From contig CM060733.1 of NCBI GenBank assembly GCA_030704615.1, positions 9,610,001 to 9,674,000 on the forward strand: DNA of 64,000 bases. The letters run 5' to 3'. Positions 43,597-55,000 of the stretch are shown here, piece after piece. Each line of letters begins with the position of its first letter. Within the stretch, counting starts at the first letter, position 1. The notes beneath the pieces are model-generated. The model did not search any database. It was given only the letters and a program-made list of their open reading frames with translations, and was not told where the DNA came from. The stretch is from Takakia lepidozioides (taxonomy: Eukaryota; Streptophyta; Takakiopsida; Takakiales; Takakiaceae). The position numbers and the translations under genes are program-made.

Positions 43597-44324
43597 TGTC
43601 GCGGCCCTTTGCCTTGAGGGTAGGGGGGGTCAGGACACAAGAGGGGCTGCCCCTGTGGTGGGGGCAGTGGCAATAATAGGTACGGCGGCTGAAGCACCTT
43701 TGAGTGCCCAAGGCACTCAAGGAGGCGGAGGCGCTCACTAGGTGGAGCCCCGCACACCGGGTTGCGGTGGGGGTGGTTCCACGAGTGGTGGTGGTAGCAT
43801 AGTGGGTCTTAGTGGGGGTAGCATAGGACTCACCATAGGGCGGAGACCTTGTGGTGGGAGTCGTGGGGAGTCTTGGGACTCATCACGGTCCAATGGGGCC
43901 ATGGTGGGTGGGCCAAGACTCACCGCGACTCATCACCGGGAATGGAGGGTCTTCGTGGTGGTTCGCCATAAAATGACTGGGTTGTTTGTGAAACCCCCGC
44001 GGACAGTCACAGAAGTATATATAGGGAGTAGTAACCCCGAGAACGGTGCAAGCCCGTTGGTGACCAAAAACTAATGAGTAAGCGTGCGAGCCGGAAAGCG
44101 ACCAAGATGTGGGGAGCTGTTCCGGACTGCCAACAACCAAAGGGAATTTCCACTAGGCCCAAAGTAAGCGAGGGTCTCGTGGGAGGAGCAAAGGGTGACC
44201 GTTATGTCCCGGTGAGCGGCCGAAGCTCCGAGTTGGCCCGGCGGCCAGTTTGGGAGTTAGGCGCGCGCATCAAAACGAGTAACTATGACTTGAAGGGGAG
44301 CTTACCGAAGTGATGTGTGCGACA
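43597..44324 (+). mobile_element. Chromovirus LTR (3' LTR of the forward-strand half)
   Basis: About 728 bp, beginning TGTCGCGGCC and ending GTGTGCGACA. It directly follows the non-coding tail of the element. Its sequence is closer to the LTR at 39248-39966 than to the solo LTR at several diagnostic spots (for example ACAAGAGGGGCTGCCCC). The flanking pentamers are GTGTG and AGAAG, so no target duplication is visible. Confidence 0.9.
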
Positions 44325-45888
44325 AGAAGCAGCTGCAGCACATGAGAATGTCCAGTGTCACTCAGCAGACACCTCTTCCATGTTTGTGTGATGCCAACGA
44401 ATGGGGGTGAGTATTACCTGTATATTTTCTGTGTTCAAACAGGTAAGGTCAAAACTGATGGTGTAAGGAACTAGCAAAGACTCGTGAATAGAACCAGACA
44501 AAGCAGAGGTAGAGTCATGCTGAGGTAACAACACATATTGACGACCTGAACCAACATGTAGCCCAGTGGTAAGGGCATATACCCTCTTACGAGTGGTTGT
44601 GGGTTCAAACCACCCTGTTGGTTGTTACAAAGGTAGGTGTCCACTTTCCTACCGGAAGGCAATAGCCCTTCTGGGTCAAGTAACACCATAAGTTACGCAT
44701 GTTTCGGCAATGCGTCATTTTATTTTTATTTTTTATTTTTTGACGACCTGACAAAATGTCAGTAATCAAATAAGGACCGTCAATGCGTTTCTTGGCTTTA
44801 GAAACCTGCTTACCAGACTGCAAACGCACACAAACCGATTGACCAGTGCGAAAGGATTCATAATATACCACCCGCCGGTTATAGTTCTTAGCCTGGGATG
44901 CTTGAGACAAAACAATGTTAGACTTGGCAACCTCACGCAACTGTCGTTGCCTGACATGCAAATCAGTTAGAAACTGTTCCCAATTTTTGAGTTCACCGTT
45001 CAGTGGTTGAGACCTGCCACCATGAAATGTGCAAAAGAGATGTACATTTCCTTCCATACAAGAGTTCGAAAGGAGAAATTCTGGTGCTGACATGAATAGA
45101 AGTTTTATAAACAAACAACAGATTCGGTATGGCTATATGCTATTCATCAATAAGAGTCTCATTCTTTTCCAACATCTGACACATCGTCTTGTTAAAACGT
45201 TATGTCAAGCCATTATACTGCAGATTATAGGGTGTAGTGACAGCATGCTTGGTGTTTAAATTAAAACAGATTACTTCCATCAGTTGGTTGTATAATTCAT
45301 TACCTTGATCCATGAGGATTTCGAGAGGGCAACCATGTCGGAGGATCACCTTGTCAAAGAAAAACTGTACCACTTCATCACTGTCTTTAGCAACCAGGGG
45401 TCGGATTTCCACCCATTTCGTTAGGTAATCCGTAGCTACAGCTAGATAAACATGGCCCTTAGACGTGGGTTTTAAAGGTCCAACAAGATCGAGGCCTACC
45501 TGCGCAAAAAGTTCAGATACGGGGATAGGCTGTAATGGTAAAGGAGCTTTCGTTCCAGGAGGACGGTCTTGGCATGACATGATACACATTTTTCAATGAA
45601 AGCTGAAACGTCCTTGACTAACCCTTTCCAATGATATTGTTCATGTAACCTCTTTACGATCTATGTAACCCCCAGATGGCCAGCAAAGGAGGAAACATGA
45701 TATAATTCAAGCAAGGCAGGTAGAGCGGACCTAGCTGGAAGAACTTCCACAGCAGGAGAACCTTCCAAAGCATTCACTCTGAACAACTTCCCTTCATATA
45801 CCCGGTGGGACGATAGATGATAGTTCACTTGCCTCATGAGTAGTTTGGATGTGCTAAAACAAAACTACTCTATAGCAAGCAACTAAAA
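44325..45888 (-). pseudogene. Second Ty3/gypsy integrase fragment (decayed)
   Basis: On the reverse strand from about 45850: a zinc-finger region (HVSSFAGHLGV, WKGLVKDVSAFIEKCVSCHA, interrupted by a stop), an integrase core (VGLDLVGPLKPTSKGHVYLA, ATDYLTKWVEIRPL, MDQGNEL, TPYNLQYNGLT) and a C-terminal part (RTGQSVCVRLQSGKQVSKAK, KRIDGPYLITDILSGRQ). The codon for the third catalytic acidic residue (family T-E-R-F-N) is TAA. A frameshift near 45200 and a SINE-like insertion at 44550-44739 break it further. The family differs from the chromovirus next to it and has no chromodomain in view. Confidence 0.8.
44550..44739 (+). mobile_element. tRNA-derived SINE-like element with 12-bp target duplication
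   Basis: 190-bp insertion bounded by TTGACGACCTGA on both sides (44538-44549 and 44740-44751). The head contains an A-box-like TAGCCCAGTGGT (44558-44569) and a B-box-like GGGTTCAAACC (about 44603-44613). The 3' end is a T-rich, A-interrupted tail just before the second duplication. The undisturbed sequence is visible in the sister copy near 46090-46110, which lacks the insertion. Confidence 0.85.
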
Positions 45889-46215
45889 CTAGAAGCAGCT
45901 GCAACAGATGGCAATGTCCAGTGTCACTCAGCAGGCACCTCCTCCATGTTGGTGTGACGCCCACAAATACCTGTCTATTTTCTGTGTTCAAACAAGTAAG
46001 GTCAAAACTGATGGTGCAAGGAACCAGCAAAAACACGTGAATAGAACCAGACAAAACAGGGGTCTGCGTCATGCTGAGGTAACAACACATATTGACGACC
46101 TAGCAAAATGTCAGTGATCAAATAAGGACCGTCAATGCGTTTCTTGGCTTTAGAAACCTGCTTACCAGGCTGCAAACGCACACAAACCGATGACCAATGC
46201 GAAAGGATTCAGCCA
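45889..46215 (-). repeat. Second copy of the integrase C-terminal / 3' end region
   Basis: Nucleotide copy of 44325-44549 plus 44740-44850, in the same orientation and without the SINE (shared CAAATAAGGACCGTCAATGC, GGCTTTAGAAACCTGCTTAC, AAGGTCAAAACTGATGGTG). It lies directly behind the 5' part of the first copy, so two truncated elements stand in tandem. Confidence 0.85.
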
Positions 46216-48338
46216 TACAAACTTGCATTTTACATATCATTACTTGCTAGAAACAAACTCATCTAGAGCGTCACTATCGACATCAACGAGGGTGTATACA
46301 TTCCGACCTCTATCGTAAGTCATAGTTATTGAGCTAATAATAGACTTAATATCTATCCATTTACTATCAGTGACATCATACTTGAACTTCAGATGCCCTC
46401 TAGACTTTGAGAAGTAATTCAATATAATTCACAGAGACCTCAGTCCTCAATTCACTCTCACCGTCGCATACCCCATGCTGGTGATTGTCATGCCCGTCTT
46501 TCTAGGGCACAGACGATGAATAGGTCTTGTCATTTGTACAAGGCAGATCACTTCATTCATCAAAACAAAAACCAAAATACGTGGACTGCATATGCATTCA
46601 CACTACACCTAAACCAAAATCCAAGTTCCACTTGCATCCATAGATTGCTTGACACGTGTCTTTCAAAAATACCTCCACCCTATGAGTAATTCTAAATAAA
46701 ATGTAATTGGAGCCTTTAACCGCTTCTCATTTAACAATAATAGGGTCATGAATGCCCGCACATGTGGCTGCGGCGGGGCCCGCGTGTGGCAGAGGGGGTC
46801 GCGGAGGGTGGGAGCGCCCCTATCCGGACCTCGCCAATCCCCGCCAGTCTCCTTGTTGGGTCTGCGTGGCAAGCTGGTCTGCTGGGGCCCACAAAACACA
46901 TGAGCTAGTGTGCTGGGGCCCACAATATGCACATAAAGCATTAGTTATTGCAAGGGTTTGTAGAAAGCGGTGGGTAATGCGGTGGTTAAGAGCAATGAAT
47001 GGTAAACACGAGGGGTGTTGTTCAAATTTCGTTACGTTATACCGTGGCAGTAACGTGTGTTATTAAATATATATTTTGTCGAAGGGTCTGCCAGTCTGCT
47101 GGAGGGGGGTCTGCTCGGTCTGCTTGGAAGGTCTGCCGGTCTGCTGGAGGGGGTCTGCCCAGTCTGCTGGAGAGGTGCCAGTCCGCTCGTCGGTCTAGAG
47201 GGTCTGCTACAAGGTTGGAGTCGGTCTGTTGGAGGGTTTGCCCAGTCTGCTAGAAGGTCCGCCACGGTAGATTAACAAGGACTTAGAAAAATTTCAGAAT
47301 CTTGCCGACCCGGTGAATGGGCGGTGGGCTTATGAGCTCACCCCAAGGGTCGTACTGGCGAGGCCCGCCCGTGCATTCATGACCCTATTATTAAACAATG
47401 AGATGCCCTTTAACCTCTACCCTATATTCATTTAAATGCTCCCGCCTATATTTCTCATACCCAATATTACTCTGAAAAATGTTCTAATTTTTACTTGTAC
47501 AGAATATACGACACACTATATTTTTTTACACGTTATGTGGTAATTTTTGGAAGTGGATCCCCCTAGGCTGTACCAGCTCATCCAAGTTGCATCAACGTAG
47601 TAGATCATCCGGGTTTCATCCCGTATCTATTCATCCAAGTCCAAAAACAGGAGGGGAAGAATCCTGCCTCCAGAAAGGGCTACGACCAAAATGCAAGCAA
47701 GTGTGTGTGGCCTCAAACCTTTCCTTGCTCTTTACCTTCCTAATGACTAGGCAGACAAAGAACACTTTGCGATTGCCAATAACATCGAGTATTTGACACA
47801 TAGCCACACAATCACACTTGGAGATCAGGGACAGTCAGTGCCACCGATCCAAGCATAGTTTGAGTGTCCACCATTGCCCACTTCTTCACCAGCGTAATGG
47901 TTCGTCTCCTTACAAATTTGTTACAGTACAACCGGACTCCAAAAGAGATGAAGTGAGAAGGTATAAACCTCTAGTCATCTCCATAACTATTGGCCAAGCC
48001 TGTAGCCCTCAAAATGCCTCTTAGTATCCTAAGAAACTGCCTAGTCGCATTGCACTCCCTTTATGAGGGAAGACAATAGGAATAATGTAAGAACTTAATA
48101 GACGTGTGTGATCATGAGCCAACAGTCGCCCTAAGTTATGGATCGAGTGATGTCTATGTACACACGTAATCTGATTAGTGGACTTTATTCATAATGAGTG
48201 GCAATCCTCCGATGGGCTTGGGAAACGGCCAGAATGAAGTGCCTTTGTCGGGCCCAGCGAGGTCCTAGCTGCAAAATTTCACAAAGCCCACCCAACATGT
48301 TGGAATCAACTTACATCTAAACTTAGAAATTCACTCTA
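46216..48338. other. Intergenic with a GTCTGCTGG minisatellite
   Basis: No gene is recognised. Positions 47083-47265 hold an irregular minisatellite of GGTCTGCYGGTCTGCTGGAG / GTCTGCCCAGTCTGCTGGAG units (about 15-34 bp). The nearby GGGTCTGCGTGGCAAGCTGG at 46858 may be its source. Confidence 0.6.
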
Positions 48339-49015
48339 CAGTCGACCCTGGATAATTGTTATGCCTATAGAGCAGAAAAATTATAACATTTATGTAGATA
48401 TATCAGATAACAGAAATAGAGGTCAAAATCCAAAACATAACATTTGTGGAAAAAAACAATAAAGCAGGTAAGAAAAACAAAAATAACAGTTGGAAAGGCT
48501 TAGGGTTTTAGTACATACAGCCTTCACTGCATATAGTATTACAGAATACAAATATCTATTCATTAGAGGGTTGAGAATACACATGGATGAATGATAAGAG
48601 TGGATGAATGTTAAGAGTGATGACTGATGAGAGTGGATGATTGTTTTCTCAAACCAACTATATTAAGGCTCCGCATAAGATCTAACAACTATGGAGGTGT
48701 GTTAACAAAGATCAAGAAAATCGCCAGAAAGCGCCAAAGGATAAATACCAGGAGCTAGTTCTCCTACGTGGACCTGTTAAAATATGACACCTGTAATATA
48801 GCCTCTTTTCCAGCTTTGTCACCTCGTTATTCTCGCCACATGGGCGTTGGGTAGAATCTACATGTCGCCCTGCCTGCGATTTAGGAAAAGTGAAAAAAAA
48901 AAACACTGACGCTCTATGCCATTGTCAAGTGTACATTTTTACAGAGCAAAGATTTCATAACATTAATAAGGGTGATATAACAAAAAAGCAGGTAACAATT
49001 ATCCAGGGTCGACTG
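48339..49015. mobile_element. pogo/Tc1-like MITE with TA target duplication
   Basis: 677-bp non-coding element. Both ends begin CAGTCGACCCTGGATAATTG (terminal inverted repeats identical over 23 bases), and each end is flanked by TA (48337-48338 and 49016-49017). The CAGTCGACCC...GATAATT terminus and TA target are typical of pogo/Tigger-type elements. No transposase remains. An internal stretch near 48545-48650 carries repeats of GAGTGGATGA(A/T)TG type. Confidence 0.9.
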
Positions 49016-49017
49016 TA

Positions 49018-51051
49018 GTTCTAGGTGTCGTGCTGTTCCACTTGACAATTAGGGAGCTCAGACATTTAGCAGTCTTAGCAGTGAACTAGATTCGCCGACA
49101 TACCTGTATTTCGTGACAAGGTGATGAATGTAGACTGAGGCTGTCAATTTGCTAGCTCATTTCCCGGGCAGTGATGGGAGCCATTCCCGAATGGCATGAA
49201 GGTGCCTGGTGTTGGCGCCACCTAGAATTGGCAGAGTGTGTGCCATGTACAACTGATTAGACTGTGCACAATACTGATGAAACCTCGCTATAGATGATCC
49301 ATATTTGAATCGAATGAGATCAACCGTGTAGATCCCTACCATCTAGCTAGTCTATAAAAGAGGGGTAGAACTGGAAGTGAAATTGCTACCTGGAAGCGGG
49401 AGGGGTCGAACTTGAGAGGATTAGGCCACAGCTTTGGGTTCAAGTGGAAGGTGCGCAGGAACACCAAGACCTTCCAGCCCTTGGGAAACAATTTACCTGC
49501 AGACACCCATGAAGATGCGTGTAGAACTCATTCATCATCAGAAAGTGTGTGGGAGTCCTCTCTGTACTTGTTTTATCAGTTCAGATACCTGTAGGTAAGT
49601 TTTAACGTACTCAAAGTGCATCACAGCGCTCAACTTCCATAAAAATTCCGAGTGCGAATTTGCGTGAAACCCAGAGCAACAGCTCGGAAGTGCTTAGAGC
49701 ACTTGGGGATTCATCGCAGCTTTCGGGTTTTGGAATTCTAGATCTCCACTAGATCCGATCTAGACGGCTAGATCCCCACTAGACCGAAGGACTTCCAGGA
49801 GATGAAATTATGCTGGCATGTCCAGACTAGCTAGGTTGGTAAACATTTCGAACAATGAGCAAGTTCTGGGCAATCATGTCAGTGCACGTGTTTGTTTCTC
49901 TTATCCATTAAGGAATTCGAACGCACCCTTGTATTCAACATTGTCGACAGTTTTCCTGGGGATCGCGGTCGTCACATTAAACAGCCTCAAAGTCTCAAAA
50001 ATGACCTGCATTCATGGACTCCAAGTATGAGGAATCTAAAATAGTGCTGGGAATCTCTATCACAGGTCCAAAACAACTGGACTATAATTTAATGACTCAA
50101 GAATTAATGACAAAGGAGAGAAGTGAACTGATGGCCGAGAAAGATTCACCTGTTGGGTATACGGCATCTTGGTCTTGTAGTCATTCCATGTCAGTGGCTC
50201 CACGGATGATGTCTTCTTCTCCCGGATTTCAGCATGCTCCTCCTGTCGCGAGCGAAAACACTCTCAAATCAGTCTTTGTCTAAATGTACTTTTATTGACC
50301 ATTCCCAGCGCAACAAAACAGCGACCGCATCTTTACCTACGGGTAGTTAAACGAAAACTACTTATCAAACAGACATGTAGATAGTGGGACATAAGGTCTA
50401 AGACACCGAACTCGGCACAAATCATTCTCAGTTGCCAGCCACAGTTGGATTTCCACTGTCCAACGTCAAGTTCTAGTTGGAATTTCTCCCAATCTGCCTC
50501 GCAAGTGGAAACCTTTTCTGCAACTTGTGTTGGATAGCAGTGCCTTGCAGGTACACAAGGTCGATGGGGCACGTTTTCTAAATATGGGATGTCTTTGTCT
50601 GCTACTTGGAGCAAGGGACGAGGACCTTCAGGAGCATTTTTGTTATAGAGGCAGGGACAGCTGAAGGACAGGGTTGGATGTGTCTGCTGATGAATCCCCG
50701 ATGTTCTCAAGATTGACTAAGAGCGGTACATGGGTAGACTGTCATTGGAGAAAGTGGATGCGGCAAAAGGGGGGGGGGGAGGTGGAAGTTTTGGGTGAGC
50801 AGGGATGATCGTTTGGGCGATTCAGTCTGACTGTCCCTCCTTCCCAAGATGCAGTGGAAGCTTACCATGTTTGCACGGCTATGGAGTAGCAATAAAAAGG
50901 CCATGTGGGACTGCAGGCCACACAGTATTCTTTATGCCCCCATCCACACTGGTGAAATTGTCTTGTTGTTATCCAATGGAATGTTGGGTCTGTTTTAGTT
51001 CTTACTTGGGTTAACTGTAAATTGAGTCGATTTCGGCTCCTTTTTTCTTTT
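49018..51051. other. Intergenic, no gene recognised
   Basis: Several open frames of 60-125 codons occur on both strands, but none resembles a known family or shows splice-consistent neighbours. A G-rich run lies near 50770-50780. Confidence 0.4.
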
Positions 51052-51290
51052 TTAATTTTTTTAAAGGGAAAACACCTGGGAGCGACAGCTCACACATCAG
51101 GCCCCTTAATATACGTGAGTGAGAAAATAACCTCTTTCACAGTAACCTGCCCCTGAAGGGGCTTGCTTGCCGATGGGACACCGGGAGAAGACGATACCAC
51201 ACCCAACAATGTAGCAGGATTTGATCCCAGAGTCATCTAAGTGGCACTCAGTGCACTATACAACTGCCATACAATCCCAAGGCTCTCATA
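51052..51290 (-). mobile_element. tRNA-derived SINE-like element, family B copy 2
   Basis: Reverse-strand copy of the element at 22955-23159. From about 51275 the reverse strand reads TAGTGCACTGAGTGCC, B-box-like GGGATCAAATCC (about 51229-51213), GGGTGTGGTAT, GAAAGAGGTTATTTTCT, GGGGCCTGAT, GAGCTGTCGCTCCCAGGTGT and an A-rich tail at about 51064-51040. The body is about 25 bases longer than in copy 1. Confidence 0.75.
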
Positions 51291-52030
51291 TCATGAGATG
51301 AAAAAACTGCCCAATTTTGCCGGTAATTTAAGCCCTTCATTTTAAGCCCCCCCTTCTTTTTTCTTTTTGGATAGGTGATGAAGCCTCAATATTTAAGCCC
51401 TTCATTTTTAAAAAGGGTTGTTTTTTAAGCCATATCTGTTTTGTTGTTGTTTTTAACATTCTTCTAATCTGGAAGTTGGATATGGCTGAAGTTTCTTGAG
51501 GTAATAAGTTAGATGGGTGGGTGGGCAGTACATTCACTGGTCAATTTTACAGGGACTCAGAATTCTGGGAGATGAAAAAAGATTTGGGGGCGAGGTTCTC
51601 TATTTTCAGTGAAAATGGGTCCCAGAATCATTTCCATGCAACCCAATCCCAACTCCCTGCTAGAGGCAGGGCCAAAACGAATGTCTGAAAGGTGGGGGTT
51701 TCAGCAGGCGATATGTTGGTCATGGGGGGAGATGTGGCCCCCAAAAACAGAATATACAGCCCGGCAGCTGCAGCCTGAGCCCCAGCTGAACCCCTATTGT
51801 GGGGGCCCAGGCAAAGCTGCAATGGGGGCCTTAAATTCTCTTTTGAAAACTGCACTGAAATTGTTACTTCTTTGGGAAGGTGAACACTAGCTGGTTATTC
51901 AGGTCCTTCGCTTTGATACATTCTCACAGGTTTGTAGCACTGACAGGGTATTCTACAGAGATCTTGGAACGTTTTTACTGTTTTGGCAGTGTTCTTAGCA
52001 AGCAAAGCAACTTGCAAGAACAACATCATT
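51291..52030. other. 3' flank of PPR gene 3, no gene recognised
   Basis: No coding region is recognised. The sequence downstream of the gene 3 stop (reverse strand) does not resemble that of gene 2, except for a short stretch immediately after the stop. Confidence 0.4.
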
Positions 52031-55000
52031 TCACCAGTACTCCCCACAAGAACAAACCCCGGCTTCGAAGCGGTGGAAGCGATTTGCGTCCCGTACAACA
52101 ATCACTCGCCCAACAATCTTTGAGATGAACTTGGTGGCTGTGTGGCAGTCGCCACACACCCGAAGGTTCTTGATGACACGGAGAGGTGTCCCAGGGGCCG
52201 TGCTGATCAATCCAAAAGCAATGGCCAGCTTCTCACTGTGGTAGCAAAGCGAAATTTCCTTGTGCTCTTCCTCCACATCGTGCAAAACAAAGCGAGTGTC
52301 AGGCACATACCCTGCCTCATGCATCTGCCCAGACAATCTTCGCAGCTCAGCATGAATTTCCAAAATTTGTGGATGCAACTTGTCATCTACAATGAACATG
52401 TGCGCCCCCTTGCCAACCTCAATGCAGGATCGACCTGGCTCCTTTTTGACACCCCTGACCTTCATCATCTTTCTCACTGTTACAGTATCATCCCACTTGC
52501 CAGCTGCGGCATAGATGTTTGATAGCAACACATAAGTTGCAGCGTCCTGTGGATCACACTTCAAAATGGATTTTGCCGCTTGTTCTGCAACCTCCACATT
52601 GCCATGAATTCTGCAGGCACCAAGCAAGGCTTTCCACACCACAGCATCTGGTTTGATTGGCATTTTGTTAATGAAGTCCTCTGCCTCATTCAATCGCCCT
52701 GCTCGGCCAAGAAGGTCCACCATGCAGCCAAAGTGCTCGACTGTAGGAATGAGGCCATGATCTTTGCTCAGGGATTTGAAGTAGTGTTTTCCTTCATCCA
52801 CTAGGCCAACATGGCTACATGCAGAGAGAACAGACGTAAAGGTGATACTGTCCGGCTTCAAGCCTTTCTTTTGCATTCCTTCAAATAGTTGCAGGGCATC
52901 CCTATGACAACCATGCTGGGAATATCCTGCGATCATTGCACTCCATGACACCACATCTTGTTCAGACATGCTGTCAAACACTCCCTTTGCATCCTTGATG
53001 CTCCCACATTTGGCATACATGTCAAGAAGGGATGTGTCCAGAATGACATCTGGGACAATTCCAGCTTTCATGATGTCTGCATGGACCTCTCTGCCCTTTT
53101 CCAGAGCTGCCAGGCTGGCACACACTTTGAGAATGCAAACAAACGTGACATGGTCAGGCTTCACCCCTTTCTGCATCATTTGCTCATAGGTCTCCAAAGC
53201 CTGCATCCCACACCCATGCTGGAAATATCCTGTGATCATCGTATTCCATGACACCACATTTCGGTCCACAGTTTTATCAAACACAAGCTTTGCAGCCTCA
53301 ATGCTCCCACACTTAGCATACATGTCCACAAGGGTATTGCTCAGAATGATACTTGGCACAATTCCGGCATTTCTGATGTCAGCATGGACCCCTTTGCCCT
53401 TCTCCAAGCATGAAAGGCTGGCACACACACTGCAAATGTAAAGGAATGTAATGTGGTCCGGTTTCACCCCTTCCCCCATCATTTGCTCGTATGTCTCCAA
53501 AGCCTCAATGCTGCAACTGTGCTGGGCATATCCTGCAATCATTGCATTCCATGACACCACACTTCGTTCAGCCATACTGTCAAACACTCCTTTTGCATCC
53601 TTGATGCTCCCGCATTTGGCATACATGTCCACAAGGGTATTGTCCAGGATGACATCTGGTCCAATTCCGGCTTTCATGATTTCAGCATGGAGTTCTTTGC
53701 CCCGGTCCAGGGCTGCCAGGCCGGCACACGCATTGCAAACGCTAACAAACGTAACCTGGTTGGGCTTCACTCCCTCCCCCATCATTTGGTCATAGGTTTC
53801 CAAAGCCTCGATCCCACATCCATGCTGGGCATATCCCGCTATCATCGCATTCCATGACACCACATCTCTTTCAGCCATATTGTCAAACACTCCCCGTGCA
53901 TCCTTCACACTCCCACATTTGGAATACATGTCCACGAGGGTATTGTCCAGAATAACATCCGGAACAATTCCAGATTTCATGATTTCAGCATGTACCTCTT
54001 TGCCCTTTTCCAGGGCTGCCAGGCTTGCACACGCATTGCAAATGCAAACATACGTGACCTGGTCGGGCTTCACCCCTGCCCTTATCATTTGCTCATACGT
54101 CTCCAGAGCCTCCAACCCACAATCATCCTGAGCATATCCTCCAATCATCACACTCCATGACACTACATCTCGTTCAGCCATTTCATCGAACACTCCCTTT
54201 GCATCCTTCATACTCCCACATTTGGCATACATGTCCAGAAGGGTATTGTTCAAAACTATATTTGGTACAATTCCAGCTTTCATAATGTCTGCCTGTACCT
54301 CTTTGCCCTTTTCCAAGGCTGCCAGGCTAGCACACGCTTTGCAAACACAGACAAACGTAACCTGGTTGGGCTTCACCCCTTCCAACAACATTTTCTCATA
54401 GGTCTCCAAAGCCTTCATGCCACACCCATGCTGGGCATATCCTGCGATCATCGCGCTCCATGATACCACATCTCGTTCAGCCATATTCTCAAACACTCCC
54501 TTTGCATCCTCGATGCTCCCACATTTGGCATACATGTCCACAAGGGTGTTGTCCAGAACGATATTTGGTATAATCCCAGTTTTCATGATGTCAGCATGGA
54601 CCTTTTCCCCCTTCTCCAGGGCTGCCAGGTTGGCACACGCCTTGAGAACACAAATGAAGGTGACCTGGTCGGGTGTCACCCCTTCTTGTATCATTTGTTC
54701 ATAGGTCTCAAAGGCTTTGTTACCACATCCATGCTTTGCGTATCCTGCCATCATTATAGTCCACGAAAACATATTCCGTTCAGGCATTTTGTCAAACACT
54801 CGCTGCGCATCCACCAGGCTTCCGCACTTCACATACATATTGACAAGGGTGTTGTGTAGAAAAACATTTGGCTTGAACCCACTTAACATAATGTGGGTGT
54901 GCACCTGCTTTCCCACCGCGAGGTTTTTCCTATTCATGCACTTATGCAAGAGACAGACATAAGTATCGGAGTCTGCCAAGATGCCTCCTTTTGTCAAAAT

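Noticed and set aside
43742-44074. Glycine-rich protein encoded within the LTR (110 residues, also at 41305-41637).
   Set aside because: The frame arises from G-rich LTR sequence, is repeated only because the LTR is repeated, and has no start context or known counterpart.
44558-44613. Functional tRNA gene.
   Set aside because: It lies inside an element with a 12-bp target duplication and a T-rich tail, so it is a tRNA-derived SINE head rather than a tRNA gene.
50333-50710. Reverse-strand frame of 125 codons.
   Set aside because: There is no recognised domain, no adjacent exon signals and no internal conservation to support it.
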